From contig NC_013946.1 in NCBI RefSeq assembly GCF_000024425.1, positions 620,001-684,000 on the forward strand: a stretch of 64,000 nt of DNA. The letters are read 5' to 3'. The stretch's first letter is position 1, and the number at the start of each line of letters is the position of its first letter. The stretch comes from Meiothermus ruber DSM 1279 (GTDB taxonomy: Bacteria > Deinococcota > Deinococci > Deinococcales > Thermaceae). The notes under the pieces were generated by a model. That model was not told the origin of the DNA. It did not search any database and worked only from the letters and a program-made list of their open reading frames with translations. A program made the position numbers and the translations under genes. This document shows positions 53,478 through 62,661 of the stretch, piece by piece.

Positions 53478-53483
53478 ATTATA
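53478..53483 (-). promoter_or_regulatory. -10 box TATAAT, leaderless promoter of the mutase gene
   Basis: A perfect TATAAT on the minus strand ends 6 nt before the ATG at 53471. Confidence 0.6.
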
Positions 53484-53683
53484 TAACGGATTTGAGACGG
53501 CAGGAGGATAATCCGTCAGACAATTGGATTAAATGCGCTAAATGAGGGGAAGGTGGGCTCCAAGCCAAAAAGCCATCATAACCCCCTCGAGCGCAGCCGG
53601 ATAGGGACATTTGCTTGGGTACAGATTCACCTACTGCTGCTTTGCTTTTGGTCGTACTTTGAATTTCGAAATAGGAGGTGGGT

Positions 53684-54247
53684 ATGGCAGCGGTAAGAAT
53701 CAACACCAACCTGCAGGTTCCCGAGCCCAGGATCACCAGGTTCCTCTTTGCGGACGTGCGGCTCTCGCCCATCTGGCTGGTGCTCAGGGTGTACCTGGGC
53801 TGGCAGTGGCTCGAGGCGGGCTGGGGCAAGCTCAACAACCCGGCCTGGGTGGGCGACAAGGCCGGCGTGGCGGTGGGCGGCTTCCTCGAGCGGGCCCTGA
53901 CCAAGACCACCGGCGACCACCCCGACGTGACCGGCTGGTACGCCTGGTTCATCCAGAACGTGGCCCTGCCCAACAAGGTGCTCTTCAGCTACCTGGTAAC
54001 CTTCGGCGAGATTCTGGTGGGACTGGCGCTCATCCTGGGCCTCTTTACCGGCCTGGCGGCCTTCTTCGCCGGCTTTATGAACGCGGCCTTCCTGCTGGCG
54101 GGTACGGTGAGCTCGAACCCCTGGATGTTCATCGTGGCTACCTGGCTGGTGCTGGCCTGGCGCACCGCTGGCTACATTGGCCTCGACTACTATGTGCTGC
54201 CCCGCCTGGGGGTGATCTTCCGGAGGAACACAGAGCCAGCCTCGTAG
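53684..54247 (+). CDS. DoxX/DoxD-like membrane protein
   Basis: The 187-residue membrane protein has four hydrophobic segments and the DoxX-type pattern LVLRVYLGWQWLEAGWGKLNNPAW (about 37-60) and YLVTFGEILVGLALILGLFTGLAAF (about 103-127). Relatives include thiosulfate:quinone oxidoreductase DoxD, but many DoxX proteins have no known reaction. The start ATG at 53684 has AGGAGGTGG upstream. An intrinsic terminator follows. Confidence 0.8.
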   Translation: MAAVRINTNLQVPEPRITRFLFADVRLSPIWLVLRVYLGWQWLEAGWGKLNNPAWVGDKAGVAVGGFLERALTKTTGDHPDVTGWYAWFIQNVALPNKVLFSYLVTFGEILVGLALILGLFTGLAAFFAGFMNAAFLLAGTVSSNPWMFIVATWLVLAWRTAGYIGLDYYVLPRLGVIFRRNTEPAS

Positions 54248-54267
54248 AACTTGGGCTGATGTAGAAC

Positions 54268-54292
54268 CCCGCGCCGGTCGCGCGGGATTTTT
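54268..54292 (+). terminator. Terminator of the DoxX-like gene
   Basis: CCCGCGC pairs with GCGCGGG around a 5-nt loop, followed by ATTTTT. Confidence 0.85.
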
Positions 54293-55802
54293 AGCGTTTA
54301 TTCTGGGTATTGAGCGTGGTGAGGGTGGTACCGGGGTAGAAGTGCTCGAGGATCGCCCGGTAGCCATACCCCCGCCGGGCCAGCCCCAGCGCGCCGTACT
54401 GGCTCATCCCCACCCCATGTCCGAAGCCCCCACCCCAGAAGGTAAGGCCCAGAAGATTTCCACGCTCGTCGCGTTCCTCTTGCAGGGCAAAGGCCGTGCT
54501 GGGCAGGTTGGGGAAGTTGAGGCGCGGCCCGCCCTGCCACAGCTCCAGCAGCACGTCGGCCCCCCCGGTAAAAGCCTTGTCGGGCCGCAGCAGGCTGCGG
54601 ATGTTGGACTCCCGTCGCACCACGTAGCGTCCGGTGGAGGTCTGGATTTCCAGCGCGGTCACATAGCCGCCGGTGGTTCGCTTCAGCACGGCAATTTTTT
54701 GCAGGGTTCCCAGCTTGAAGCCCGGGGCCTCCGGCGAAAGCGGGCCTTCGGGGGTCTGGACGAACTGGGGGGCCAGCCGGGCCCTTTCCGGGAGGGTGCG
54801 GCTCAGGAGGGCCTCGAGCTCCTCCCGGCTCAGGTGCAGCTTCCAGCGCCAGAAAGGCGAGATGGCATCGTAAAAGCCCTCGGGGTTCCAGTTCTGAAAA
54901 AAGGCCAGCGCTTCGGCCTCGCTCTCGATCGAAACCTGGATGGGGTTGGTCTGGGGCCGGCCCTTCAGATAAGGCGCGGGGGGGCGATCCATCCAGACCT
55001 CCTCGATGCTGGCGGTGGCACCGGGGCTGGTGGAAAAGAAGAAGCTCTGGATGGGCTGGCCCTCAAAGGTCAGGATTTGATTCCGGGTGGCCTCCACCGC
55101 GGCGTCGGTGGCGGGGTGGCGGCGGGTTTGGTTGTAGACCTGCTCGCTCGAGGAGTCGTCCACGTCGGCCCCGAACTGTTTCCAGTAGGTATCGGCCTGC
55201 TGCCGGACGAGGGCATAGGTGCGGGCCGCCACCGCCTGGGCCTTGAGGGCCTCAGGGTGAAAGTGTGGGGGCATCTCGCTGGGCAGTACCCCTTTGAGGT
55301 AGTCCTGATAGTCCACTTGATTGACCACCAGCAAACCGCTGCTGCGCAGCTCGAGCCAGAGTTCACCGGGGTACTCGGGCGCCGGGCCGGGCCGGGCGGT
55401 GGAGGGCAGGCGGTATTGCACAGGGGCGCTGGGGTCGGCGGGCCTGAGCTGAACCACGCGGTCTAAAGCAAAGTTAAGCCCTTCAAAGGTGGCTGCCAAA
55501 CGGTTGTTCTGCGGGGTGAAGGTCAGGGGCTTGTCGGCGAAAACCGTCACCACGGGCCGCAGGCTTTCGCGGTCGGGGCCGCTCGAGACCTGCACGCTGC
55601 CCCCCAGCGGAAGTAGGCGCAGGGTGGGGAAGAGGTATTTCTCCTCGAAGGACGTTGCGCCCGGCTCATATGAGAGCAGCACACGGATGCTCTGGCCGCT
55701 GGGTGCGGGGCGTGGAAGGTTTTGCTTTGGATTGAGGGTGCCGAACAACAGCGCCGCGCCCAGGGCAGGTACCATCAAAAAGGCCAGCTTCATCCGCGTC
55801 AT
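54291..55802 (-). CDS. SpoIID/LytB-domain protein, exported
   Basis: The 503-residue protein has a signal sequence (about 5-22) and the SpoIID amidase-enhancer/lytic transglycosylase domain: VDYQDYLKGVLPSEMPPHFHPEALKAQAVAARTYAL in two parts (about 175-210) and the C-terminal GGGFGHGVGMSQYGALGLARRGYGY (about 455-480). SpoIID cleaves denuded glycan strands; in non-sporulating bacteria the role is in cell-wall remodelling. Its start overlaps recO by ATGA (55799-55802), so the two are co-transcribed. Confidence 0.9.
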   Translation of the reverse strand: MTRMKLAFLMVPALGAALLFGTLNPKQNLPRPAPSGQSIRVLLSYEPGATSFEEKYLFPTLRLLPLGGSVQVSSGPDRESLRPVVTVFADKPLTFTPQNNRLAATFEGLNFALDRVVQLRPADPSAPVQYRLPSTARPGPAPEYPGELWLELRSSGLLVVNQVDYQDYLKGVLPSEMPPHFHPEALKAQAVAARTYALVRQQADTYWKQFGADVDDSSSEQVYNQTRRHPATDAAVEATRNQILTFEGQPIQSFFFSTSPGATASIEEVWMDRPPAPYLKGRPQTNPIQVSIESEAEALAFFQNWNPEGFYDAISPFWRWKLHLSREELEALLSRTLPERARLAPQFVQTPEGPLSPEAPGFKLGTLQKIAVLKRTTGGYVTALEIQTSTGRYVVRRESNIRSLLRPDKAFTGGADVLLELWQGGPRLNFPNLPSTAFALQEERDERGNLLGLTFWGGGFGHGVGMSQYGALGLARRGYGYRAILEHFYPGTTLTTLNTQNKR

Positions 55803-56503
55803 TCTCTCCCTCTTACATGAGAAGCCGGGAGAAGCTGGGCCGAGCCAAGCTCCCCCACGGCATAGCGCACGTGGGCCAGCAGGGCTTGCTGCAGGCGATC
55901 CAGCGGCGCGCCTTCTGCCAGCAGCGCAATGGCCTCGCTGCCAGGTAGCCGCAGCACCGCTGCCAGGGCCTGCATCCCCTCTGGCCCCAGATAAACCCCG
56001 CCCTGCTCCACCCTTTCGCCATCCAGCAGATACAGGCCCGGGCCTCCCAGGTTGGGGGCCAGCCCCGCGGCCTTAAGGACTCGCCAGCCCGCCCACAGGT
56101 GGGCCATGCGGGGGTGGGGGTGTTTGGCGATACCTTTTAGCCCCGAGATGAGCAACGGCCAGATCTTGCCCGCCACCTCGGGCGATGCGATGCGAAAAGC
56201 CAGTTCGGCCAGGTAGCTGGCATAGGGGAAGCGCCCGGGGGCCTCGAGGCCCTCGAGCCGCCCCACCAGCTCCACCTGGGTCAGGGTGGGCAGGTCGTTG
56301 CCGGGCTTCTGATAGACCTGGTACCGGAGGTGGTGAAACAGCGAGAGCCGCCCGCTGCGCCCGGTGGGCCGCAGGGCTTTGCGGGCGATGGCCTGGGCCG
56401 CGCCTTCCGGCCCCACGAACGAGAGAATCACATCGCCGGCCGGGAGCGGTTTGCGGCCTACCACCAGTCCTTCGCTGAGCCGGTAACGTTCCACCGCCCC
56501 CAT
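55799..56503 (-). CDS. recO: DNA repair protein RecO
   Basis: The 234-residue protein has the RecO N-terminal OB fold (RYRLSEGLVVGRKPLPAGDVILSFVGPEG; RLSLFHHLRYQVYQ) and a helical C-terminal domain (about 85-225) with LAELAFRIASPE. RecO loads RecA on SSB-coated DNA with RecR. It lacks the four-Cys zinc finger found in some relatives. It is the first gene of a pair with the SpoIID-type gene. Confidence 0.86.
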   Translation of the reverse strand: MGAVERYRLSEGLVVGRKPLPAGDVILSFVGPEGAAQAIARKALRPTGRSGRLSLFHHLRYQVYQKPGNDLPTLTQVELVGRLEGLEAPGRFPYASYLAELAFRIASPEVAGKIWPLLISGLKGIAKHPHPRMAHLWAGWRVLKAAGLAPNLGGPGLYLLDGERVEQGGVYLGPEGMQALAAVLRLPGSEAIALLAEGAPLDRLQQALLAHVRYAVGELGSAQLLPASHVRGRE

Positions 56504-56599
56504 GGTACGCCAGCAGGGTGCTGATTGGGATAAGGCTGGGCTGTGTGCTTCGGCTCACCGATTCATCCAAAAGGGGGATGAAGCCAGCGGGCATTGTGC

Positions 56600-56605
56600 T
56601 ATCCT
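56600..56605 (+). promoter_or_regulatory. -10 box TATCCT, leaderless promoter of a small membrane protein
   Basis: TATCCT ends 7 nt before the ATG at 56613, which supports this start over the longer frame opening at 56502. Confidence 0.4.
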
Positions 56606-56612
56606 GAGCCTT

Positions 56613-56849
56613 ATGAACGAGCGGTCGTTGCAGGACATCCTCGAGTGGGTGGTGCTGGGCCTCCTGATTGCTGTAGCGGCACTGGTAGTACTGTGGGTGG
56701 GGGGGTGGCTTTTCACTTTCCTGGGCACCCTTCTCAAGGGGCTGGCTGGCGTTGTCTGGGCGCTGTTGCGGGTGCTGGTGCCGGTGCTGATTGTGGTCGC
56801 GGTGGTCTATTTTGTGATGCGCTTTATTCAAAAACCCAAAACGGCCTAG
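56613..56849 (+). CDS. Small membrane protein, two helices
   Basis: The 78-residue product has a short charged N-terminus (MNERSLQDILEW) and two long hydrophobic segments (about 13-40 and 45-70), then a basic tail (RFIQKPKTA). No family was recognised. It is divergent from recO, with 109 nt between them. Confidence 0.6.
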   Translation: MNERSLQDILEWVVLGLLIAVAALVVLWVGGWLFTFLGTLLKGLAGVVWALLRVLVPVLIVVAVVYFVMRFIQKPKTA

Positions 56850-56976
56850 AGGACTTTCCAGAACAGCCCATCGGTAGCGTCGCCCTGACCCTACCGATTG
56901 CTATTGCGCCCGGAGCAGCATCTCCCACAGGAAGCTTCGACCGCGGAGGGCCTTCCGGCCGTATGTTTCATGGCTT

Positions 56977-57016
56977 GAACCCCTCACCTTGGCTTACACC
57001 CAAAGGTGAAGGGTTC
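56977..57016. repeat. Long inverted repeat in the gap before xylB
   Basis: GAACCC-c-TCACCTT (56977-56990) pairs with AAGGTGA-a-GGGTTC (57003-57016), 13 pairs with one mismatch and a 12-nt loop. It lies in the 200-nt gap between the small membrane protein and the 3' end of xylB. It may stop or stabilise one of the two convergent transcripts. The gap holds no gene that I can see. Confidence 0.5.
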
Positions 57017-57050
57017 GAGCGGAACCGGTAAAAAAGTAGCGGCAGGGCAA

Positions 57051-58514
57051 TTAGTTTTTGTACAGCTCGAGCACCTTCTCCACCGCCTGGGCATACCCCT
57101 TGCGGAGGGGCTCGAGGCCCTCTAACGGGGGGGTGGCCGGTTGTTCGGCCGGGGCTGTGGCCTCCAGGGCCTCGCGGAGGCTGGGATACACCCCGGCCCC
57201 TACCAGGGCCAGAATTCCGGCACCCCGCGCCGCGCCCTCGTCCCCCACCACCCGGTGGATGGGAACCCCCAGGGCCCCTCCCGCCAGCGCCAGCCACAGA
57301 TCGGAGGCCGAGCCGCCCCCGGTGGCCAGCAGCCGCTGGGCCCCGGCCAGGGGGCGCATCACCCGATAAACCTCGCCCAGGCTGAGCGCCACCCCTTCCA
57401 GCACGGCGCGCACCAGGTGGCCCCGGCGGTGGGCCAGGGAGAGGCCCAGGAAGGCCCCGCGCAGGTGGGGGGCCAGGTAGGGGCTGCGCTCCCCGGCCAG
57501 AAAGGGCAAGAAGTACAGGCCCTCGCAGCCCAGGGGGGCCTGCAGGGCCTCCTCGAGCAGGGTTTCCAGGCCTACCTCGGGGAAGAGGCCCCGCAGCCAC
57601 TCCAGGCTGCCCGCCGCGCTGAGCGTCACCCCCAGCAGGTGGTAGCCCCCGTCGGCGTGGGCAAACAGGTGCACCCGGCCCTCGGGCTCGGGGGTGGGCT
57701 GTTCGGTGGGGATGAAAATCACCCCGCTGGTGCCCAGGGAGAGGCTGCCCACCCCTGCGCGGTGGCGCGAAACCCCCAGACCCAGGGCCGCCGCGGCGTT
57801 GTCACCGGCCCCGGCCACCACCGGGATGCCCGCCTGGAGGCCGGTGGCCTGGGCCCAGGCCGGGCTCAGATGACCCACCACCCGCTGGCTTTCGCCCACC
57901 TCGGGAAAGAGGTCGGGGGAGAGCGAGAGGGCCTGCAGAATATCGGTATCCCAGCGCTTTTCAGCCAGATTCAAGGCGCCTATCCCGGAGGCGTCGGAAT
58001 ACTCGGTGGAGAGTGCGCCGGTCAGCAGGAAGGCCAGGTAGTCCTTGGGTAGCAGCACCTTGTGGAGCCGCTGGAATAGCGCGGGGTGCTGGTTTCGGAG
58101 CCAGAGCAGCTTGGGGAGCTGGAAGCCGGTCACCGCCCCGTTGCCGGTGCGCCGGATGAGCTCGCTGCGCGGGATGGCCTGTTCGATCTGCTCGACCTCG
58201 AGGGCGGTGCGCTGGTCGTTCCAGAGCGGGGCTGGGCATAGGGGGTTCCCGGCTTTGTCTAGGAAGACCGCCCCGTGCATCTGGCCCGAGAGCCCGATGC
58301 CCACCACCTCGGCCCCGCCCAGTTGCTCACAGAGGGCGCGCAGGGCTTCCTGGGCGGCGCGGGCCCAGTCCAGGGGGTCTTGCTCGGTCCAGCCGGGGCG
58401 GGGGGTGTGGAGCGGGTAGCCCGCCCGGGCCTCGGCCACCTTCTGGCCCCTGGCGGAAAGCGCCACCGCCTTGAGGCCGCTGGTGCCCAGGTCGAGGCCC
58501 AGCACCAGGCTCAT
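57051..58514 (-). CDS. xylB: Xylulokinase
   Basis: This FGGY-family kinase has 487 residues. The N-terminal phosphate motif is [15 protein letters not shown], the sugar-binding [13 protein letters not shown] appears at about 75, and the second FGGY half has [15 protein letters not shown] (about 235) and [13 protein letters not shown] (about 395). It phosphorylates D-xylulose. The ATG at 58514 overlaps the xylA stop by ATGA. The frame stays open much further upstream (to 59213), but that part lies inside xylA and is not coding. Confidence 0.95.
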   Translation of the reverse strand: MSLVLGLDLGTSGLKAVALSARGQKVAEARAGYPLHTPRPGWTEQDPLDWARAAQEALRALCEQLGGAEVVGIGLSGQMHGAVFLDKAGNPLCPAPLWNDQRTALEVEQIEQAIPRSELIRRTGNGAVTGFQLPKLLWLRNQHPALFQRLHKVLLPKDYLAFLLTGALSTEYSDASGIGALNLAEKRWDTDILQALSLSPDLFPEVGESQRVVGHLSPAWAQATGLQAGIPVVAGAGDNAAAALGLGVSRHRAGVGSLSLGTSGVIFIPTEQPTPEPEGRVHLFAHADGGYHLLGVTLSAAGSLEWLRGLFPEVGLETLLEEALQAPLGCEGLYFLPFLAGERSPYLAPHLRGAFLGLSLAHRRGHLVRAVLEGVALSLGEVYRVMRPLAGAQRLLATGGGSASDLWLALAGGALGVPIHRVVGDEGAARGAGILALVGAGVYPSLREALEATAPAEQPATPPLEGLEPLRKGYAQAVEKVLELYKN

Positions 58515-59671
58515 CCCCGTACCCCCAGCAGGTGCTCTACGGCGAGCTGGTCGAGCTGCTCCAGGGCATAACCGCGGCTGCGGCAGGCCTCGGGCAGCTC
58601 GAGCTGCTTGAGCCGCTGAGCTTTTTCCCGGCTGTAGGCCCCCAGCAGGGCCAAAGGCTCGGGGTCGGCCTGGTAGTAGGCCTCGAGCAAAGCCTTCACC
58701 TCGGGGTCGGCCCGGAAGGCCTGGGCTTTCTCCTTCAGAATCAGGTAGGTGCGCATACAGCCCCGGGCAAAAGCCCAGACCCCGGCCTCGTCCTCGGTGC
58801 GCAGGGCGTGGGCGTCGAAGTGGCGGGGGCCGTCGTAACCGCTGGCCTCGAGCAGATCCACTAGGAAGAACGCGGCCTTGAGGTTCTCCGAGCCAAAGCG
58901 CAGATCCTGGTCGAAGCGGCTCATGCGCTGGTCGTTCAGGTCGATGTGGAAGAGCTTGCCCATCTCCAGGGCCTGGGCCACCGCGTGCACGAAGTTGAGC
59001 CCGGCCATGGTCTCGTGGGCGAACTCGGGGTTGAGGCCAAAGCGGTGCGGGTGCTTCAGGGTGCCGATCAGGGCCAGCATGCTGCCCACGGTGGGCAGGT
59101 AGATGTCGCCTCGAGGCTCGTTGGGTTTGGGCTCCAGGGCAAAGCGGTAGTTGTAGCCCTGCTCCTCCGCATACTCGGCCATGAAGTCCAGGGCCTCGCG
59201 GAACCAGGCCCATACCCGCGGGGCCTTGCCGGTGGCGTCTACCTCGGCCCCCTCCCGCCCCGGCCAGACCACGTAAATCTGGGCCCCCAGCTCGGCGCCC
59301 AGGTCGAGGGTCTCGAGGCTCTTCTTCAGGGCGTAGGCCCGCACCCAGGGGTCGGGGCTGGTCAGGGCCCCGTCCTTAAAGGCCGGGTCGGAGAAGAGGT
59401 TGGCGGTGACCATGGGCACCTTGAGGCCGGTGTCCTGCAGGGCCTTCTTGAAGCGGCGCAGGATGGCCTCGCGCTCGGCCGGGGGCGTGCCACGGGGGAT
59501 CAGGTCTTCGTCGTGCAGGTTGACCCCGTAGGCCCCCAGCTCGGCCAGCCTGTACACCACGTAGTCGGGCTCGAGCCGTTCCCGCACGGCCTCGCCAAAG
59601 GGGTCGCGCCCGATGTTGCCTACCGTCCAAAGGCCAAAGGTGAACTTATGCTCGGGTCTGGGCTGGTACAT
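58511..59671 (-). CDS. xylA: Xylose isomerase
   Basis: The 386-residue TIM-barrel enzyme has [18 protein letters not shown] at the N-terminus, the catalytic His in [11 protein letters not shown] (about 53), [17 protein letters not shown] (about 134), [15 protein letters not shown] (about 180, metal Glu) and [19 protein letters not shown] (about 243). It interconverts xylose and xylulose, or glucose and fructose. It is translationally coupled to xylR and xylB on both sides. Its size matches the thermophilic class I enzymes of Thermus. Confidence 0.97.
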   Translation of the reverse strand: MYQPRPEHKFTFGLWTVGNIGRDPFGEAVRERLEPDYVVYRLAELGAYGVNLHDEDLIPRGTPPAEREAILRRFKKALQDTGLKVPMVTANLFSDPAFKDGALTSPDPWVRAYALKKSLETLDLGAELGAQIYVVWPGREGAEVDATGKAPRVWAWFREALDFMAEYAEEQGYNYRFALEPKPNEPRGDIYLPTVGSMLALIGTLKHPHRFGLNPEFAHETMAGLNFVHAVAQALEMGKLFHIDLNDQRMSRFDQDLRFGSENLKAAFFLVDLLEASGYDGPRHFDAHALRTEDEAGVWAFARGCMRTYLILKEKAQAFRADPEVKALLEAYYQADPEPLALLGAYSREKAQRLKQLELPEACRSRGYALEQLDQLAVEHLLGVRG

Positions 59672-60795
59672 TATCCTACCTCCTCGTAGCTCATCTGCTC
59701 CATAAACACGTCGGCGGCCAGCGCCCCCACCCCCAGCAGGGCGGCCTCGCGGCCCAGGGGCGAGATGGTGATCTGGGCGGGGTCGTGCACCGCCAGGGCG
59801 TAGCGGGGGAGCCGGGTCTGCACCGCTTGCAGCAGGGCCTGACCGGTGGCCTCGACCAGGGGCCCGCCCAGCACGATGCGCTCGGGGTCGAGGGTGGCCA
59901 GCACCATGGCCGAGAGCTGGGCCAGCCGCTCGGCCATCTCGTTCAGGCGGGCTGGGCTGGGGTCTTCCTGCCAGCGGCGGTAGCTCAGGAAAACCTCGGC
60001 GCAGCCCCGCTTGCCGCAGCGGCAGGGGGGGCCTTCCGGGTCGAGGGGGATGTGCCCCACCTCACCGGCGTGAAAGCGCGCCCCGTGGTAGACCTTGCGT
60101 TCCACCACCACCCCACCCCCCACGCCCACCCCCAGGCTCAGGTAGACGCAGTGCTCGAGGGCCAGCCCCCCCAGGGCATAGAGCCCATAGGCGGCGGCGT
60201 TGGCCTCGTTCTCCACAACGGCGGGAATCCCCACCAGGCCCAGCGACTGAAGGGCCTCCTGGAAGCGCTCGAGCAGGGGCAGGTCGGCCCAGCCCAGGTT
60301 GGGGGCCAGGGTCAGGTGGCCCTGGACGGGCTCGAGCAGCCCCGGCAGCGCAAGGCCCGCCGAAAGCACCCGCACCCCCGGCAGCAGCGGGGCGGTGTGT
60401 TGCTGCAAAAGGGCCAGGGCCTCGTCCAGGCGCGGGGGGGCTGGGGGTAGCACCACCCGGGCCCGCACCTGGCCCTTGAGGTTCAGCAGGGCCACGGCCA
60501 TCCGATCCACGTCGATTTCCCAGGCCAGCGCCAGGTGGCGCTTCGCTTCGACCTCGAGGGCCACCGAGGGGCGGCCCTGGCCGGTGGGGGGTAGGGGGCG
60601 CTCGGTCAGGAGGCCCTCGTTCAACAGCTCGGCCACCACCTCGGTCACCGCCGAGGGTGAGAGGCCCAGTTTGCGCGCCAGCCTGAGCCGGGAGATGCCG
60701 GCCTCGGCCCGGATGGCCTGCAGGATGCGCGCGCGGTGCCAGCGCCGTAACTGCCGTGTGCTGCCCAGGGGGGTGTGCTCGAGATACTTAGGCAT
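59671..60795 (-). CDS. xylR: ROK-family xylose operon regulator
   Basis: The 374-residue protein has a winged-helix N-terminus ([30 protein letters not shown], about 33-62) and a ROK sugar-binding domain with the DxGxG-like segment, [12 protein letters not shown] (about 190), [13 protein letters not shown] (about 212) and the zinc site [21 protein letters not shown] in parts (about 245-262). It should repress xylAB until xylose binds. It is the first gene of the operon, so it is autoregulated if its own promoter is the target. ATG 60795 is preferred over the longer frame because the promoter lies upstream of it. Confidence 0.93.
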   Translation of the reverse strand: MPKYLEHTPLGSTRQLRRWHRARILQAIRAEAGISRLRLARKLGLSPSAVTEVVAELLNEGLLTERPLPPTGQGRPSVALEVEAKRHLALAWEIDVDRMAVALLNLKGQVRARVVLPPAPPRLDEALALLQQHTAPLLPGVRVLSAGLALPGLLEPVQGHLTLAPNLGWADLPLLERFQEALQSLGLVGIPAVVENEANAAAYGLYALGGLALEHCVYLSLGVGVGGGVVVERKVYHGARFHAGEVGHIPLDPEGPPCRCGKRGCAEVFLSYRRWQEDPSPARLNEMAERLAQLSAMVLATLDPERIVLGGPLVEATGQALLQAVQTRLPRYALAVHDPAQITISPLGREAALLGVGALAADVFMEQMSYEEVG

Positions 60796-60838
60796 CCTGC
60801 GTGCTCCGTAAGGCTTTTCGCTATTTATTTCCCGACTC

Positions 60839-60867
60839 AAAATAACAACTTTTCCACGGGGTGTCAA
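60839..60867 (-). promoter_or_regulatory. Promoter of the xylR-xylA-xylB operon
   Basis: On the minus strand: -35 TTGACA (60862-60867), 17-nt spacer, -10 TATTTT (60839-60844). The predicted start near 60832 gives a leader of about 37 nt. This is the best consensus promoter in the window. A clear XylR operator was not recognised. Confidence 0.8.
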
Positions 60868-60931
60868 TCAAGGCCGTGCTGGCTCGAGGCAATCGGTGTA
60901 TTGCTTACCTTTGCCGTACAGGCTCGGCGAA

Positions 60932-60937
60932 TAGAAT
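60932..60937 (+). promoter_or_regulatory. -10 box TAGAAT, leaderless promoter of the DUF305 gene
   Basis: TAGAAT ends 8 nt before the ATG at 60946, divergent from the xyl promoter. TTGCCG (60911-60916) with a 15-nt spacer is a weak -35. Confidence 0.5.
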
Positions 60938-60945
60938 CAAAATCC

Positions 60946-61557
60946 ATGCAGGCGCACCGCTACACCCTGCCACAACCCAGATGGTTCAGATGGGGCCTGG
61001 TGGGGCTGGTGCTGGGGGGGCTGGGCTTGTTGCTGGCCCAGCCCCTCACGCCCGAGGGGCGCTTCGCCCTGTCCATGATTCCCCACCATGCCCAGGCGGT
61101 TGAACTGGCTAGGATTCTGGCGCCTCGAGCTGCCGACCAGAACCTGCGCTACTTCGCCCAGGATGTGGCCCGCACGCAGGCCGCCCAGATCGCCCAGATG
61201 CGGCGCTGGCTGCCGTGGTGGCGGCAGCTGACCATTGGTTTTGAGCGCCCCAGCCCCCAGGCCGCTGCGGCCATGGGCATGGCCTCGGAGCAGGAAATAG
61301 CCGAGCTGCTGGCCCTGCAGGGCCGCGAGGCTGAGATCCGGTTTTTGCAGCTCATGATCCGCCACCACCAGGGGGCGCTGCCCATGATTGAGCAGGGCCT
61401 GGCCGAGGTGCAGTCCCCGGGCCTCCCGCGTCGGCTTATCGAGGCCATGGGCCGGAGCCAGGCGGGTGAAATCCAGACGATGAAGCGCTGGCTTTTGGAG
61501 CGGGGAGGGGCGGTGCTTCCCTTTGATCCCACCGCCATGCCCACGCACAACCACTAA
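60946..61557 (+). CDS. DUF305-domain protein, membrane-anchored
   Basis: The 203-residue protein has one N-terminal membrane segment or signal (WGLVGLVLGGLGLLLAQ, about 15-32). Two copies of the DUF305 ferritin-like half follow: FALSMIPHHAQAVELARIL (about 41) and FLQLMIRHHQGALPMIEQG (about 134), with MIPHH and MIRHH as potential metal ligands. Such proteins are often found with copper or heavy-metal genes, but the function is not established. It lies next to haem A and cytochrome oxidase genes, where copper handling would make sense; this is inference. Confidence 0.85.
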   Translation: MQAHRYTLPQPRWFRWGLVGLVLGGLGLLLAQPLTPEGRFALSMIPHHAQAVELARILAPRAADQNLRYFAQDVARTQAAQIAQMRRWLPWWRQLTIGFERPSPQAAAAMGMASEQEIAELLALQGREAEIRFLQLMIRHHQGALPMIEQGLAEVQSPGLPRRLIEAMGRSQAGEIQTMKRWLLERGGAVLPFDPTAMPTHNH

Positions 61558-61624
61558 GCGCTGCGGCCAAACCCCCGCTGGCCGTTCTGTAGGATACGGC
61601 GGGTGGGCCTGGGCCCTTTATCCG

Positions 61625-61636
61625 GGACAATTGTCC
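61625..61636. promoter_or_regulatory. Perfect palindrome GGACAATTGTCC upstream of ctaA
   Basis: A 12-bp perfect palindrome 65 nt before the ctaA start. The size and symmetry suit a regulator binding site; no family is assigned. Confidence 0.4.
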
Positions 61637-61701
61637 TAATGGTGCATCCTGGGGCCTTCTGGCAGAATAAAGACACTACCCCCAGGGGGGGTCTTTTCCT
61701 T

Positions 61702-62655
61702 ATGTCCAACCGACGGTTTACCTACTACGCTTGGGGGGTGGTGGTTTTTACCCTGGTGGTCATCTTGTGGGGCGATGTGGTGCAGGCCACCGGCTCCGGG
61801 GATGGCTGCGGTGCCCACTGGCCCACCTGCAACGGGGAAGTGCTGCCCATCTTCAGGGGCCTCGAGACCTTCATCGAGTTTTTCCACCGGGTTACCAGTG
61901 GTCTTTCGCTGCTCCTGACCATTGGGCTTCTGCTCTGGTCGCGCCGGGCTTTTCCTAAGGGTCACCTGGCCCGGCTGGGGGCCGGTCTTGCCATGTTCTT
62001 CATGATTACCGAGAGCCTGGTGGGGGCCGGGCTGGTGCTTTTCCGGCTGGTAGGGGAGGACGCCAGCGTGGCCCGGGCCATTGTGGCCCCCATTCACCTC
62101 ATCAACACCCTTTTCCTGATTGGTTCGTTGACCCTCACCGCCTGGTGGTCGCGCCACCCCGAGCACCGCCCGGTCTTGAAAGGCCAGGGGCTGGTGGGCT
62201 GGGCCCTGGGCCTGGGCCTGGGAGGCATCCTGCTGGTTGCAGCGGCCGGGGCCCTGACCTCGCTGGGCGATGCTTTGTTTCCGGTGCGCAACACCGCCGA
62301 AGCGGTGGGGCGGGCCCTCACCCCCGGTGAGCATTTCTTGGTGCAGCTTCGCATCTATCACCCCTTTATCGCGGTGGTGGTGAGCGTGTATGTGGTTCTG
62401 GTAGCCAACCTGGTCGCGCTGCTGCGCCCCAGCCCCCACACCAAACTATTCGCCCGCATGGCCGGCCTTCTGTTTATCTTGCAGCTTGGGGTGGGATATC
62501 TTAACGTGCTGCAGGCAGCACCGCTGTACACCCAGCTTCCTCACCTGTTGCTTTCCGATCTGGTCTGGGTGACCTGGCTCTTGCTCACGGTCTCGGCCCT
62601 CAGCCTGGCCTACCCTGTGAGGCCATCCAGGGCCGAAGCGGCTAAAGCGAGGTAG
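61702..62655 (+). CDS. ctaA: Haem A synthase (COX15/CtaA)
   Basis: The 317-residue protein has eight likely membrane helices in two halves. The first external loop has the CtaA Cys pair, GDGCGAHWPTCNGEVLP (about 35-51, C-x6-C), and His residues in FFHRVTSG (about 62) and IHLINTLF (about 133) for haem binding; the second half has LRIYHPFIAV. It oxidises haem O to haem A for the aa3-type oxidase encoded downstream. The start is ATG 61702; a longer frame from 61603 lacks support. Next comes ctaB, 6 nt away. Confidence 0.93.
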   Translation: MSNRRFTYYAWGVVVFTLVVILWGDVVQATGSGDGCGAHWPTCNGEVLPIFRGLETFIEFFHRVTSGLSLLLTIGLLLWSRRAFPKGHLARLGAGLAMFFMITESLVGAGLVLFRLVGEDASVARAIVAPIHLINTLFLIGSLTLTAWWSRHPEHRPVLKGQGLVGWALGLGLGGILLVAAAGALTSLGDALFPVRNTAEAVGRALTPGEHFLVQLRIYHPFIAVVVSVYVVLVANLVALLRPSPHTKLFARMAGLLFILQLGVGYLNVLQAAPLYTQLPHLLLSDLVWVTWLLLTVSALSLAYPVRPSRAEAAKAR

Positions 62656-62661
62656 ACTGCT

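Noticed and set aside
51684-53486. Long open frame (600 codons) opposite the methylmalonyl-CoA mutase gene
   Set aside because: The opposite strand encodes a full mutase; this product has no recognisable domain and typical antisense composition.
54342-55466. Open frame opposite the SpoIID-type gene
   Set aside because: Antisense shadow; the SpoIID motifs on the minus strand are clear.
58515-59213. Upstream extension of the xylB frame, giving a 720-residue protein
   Set aside because: The extension lies inside xylA in another frame and is Arg/Pro/Gly-rich without any fold signature; xylB has a normal FGGY start at 58514.
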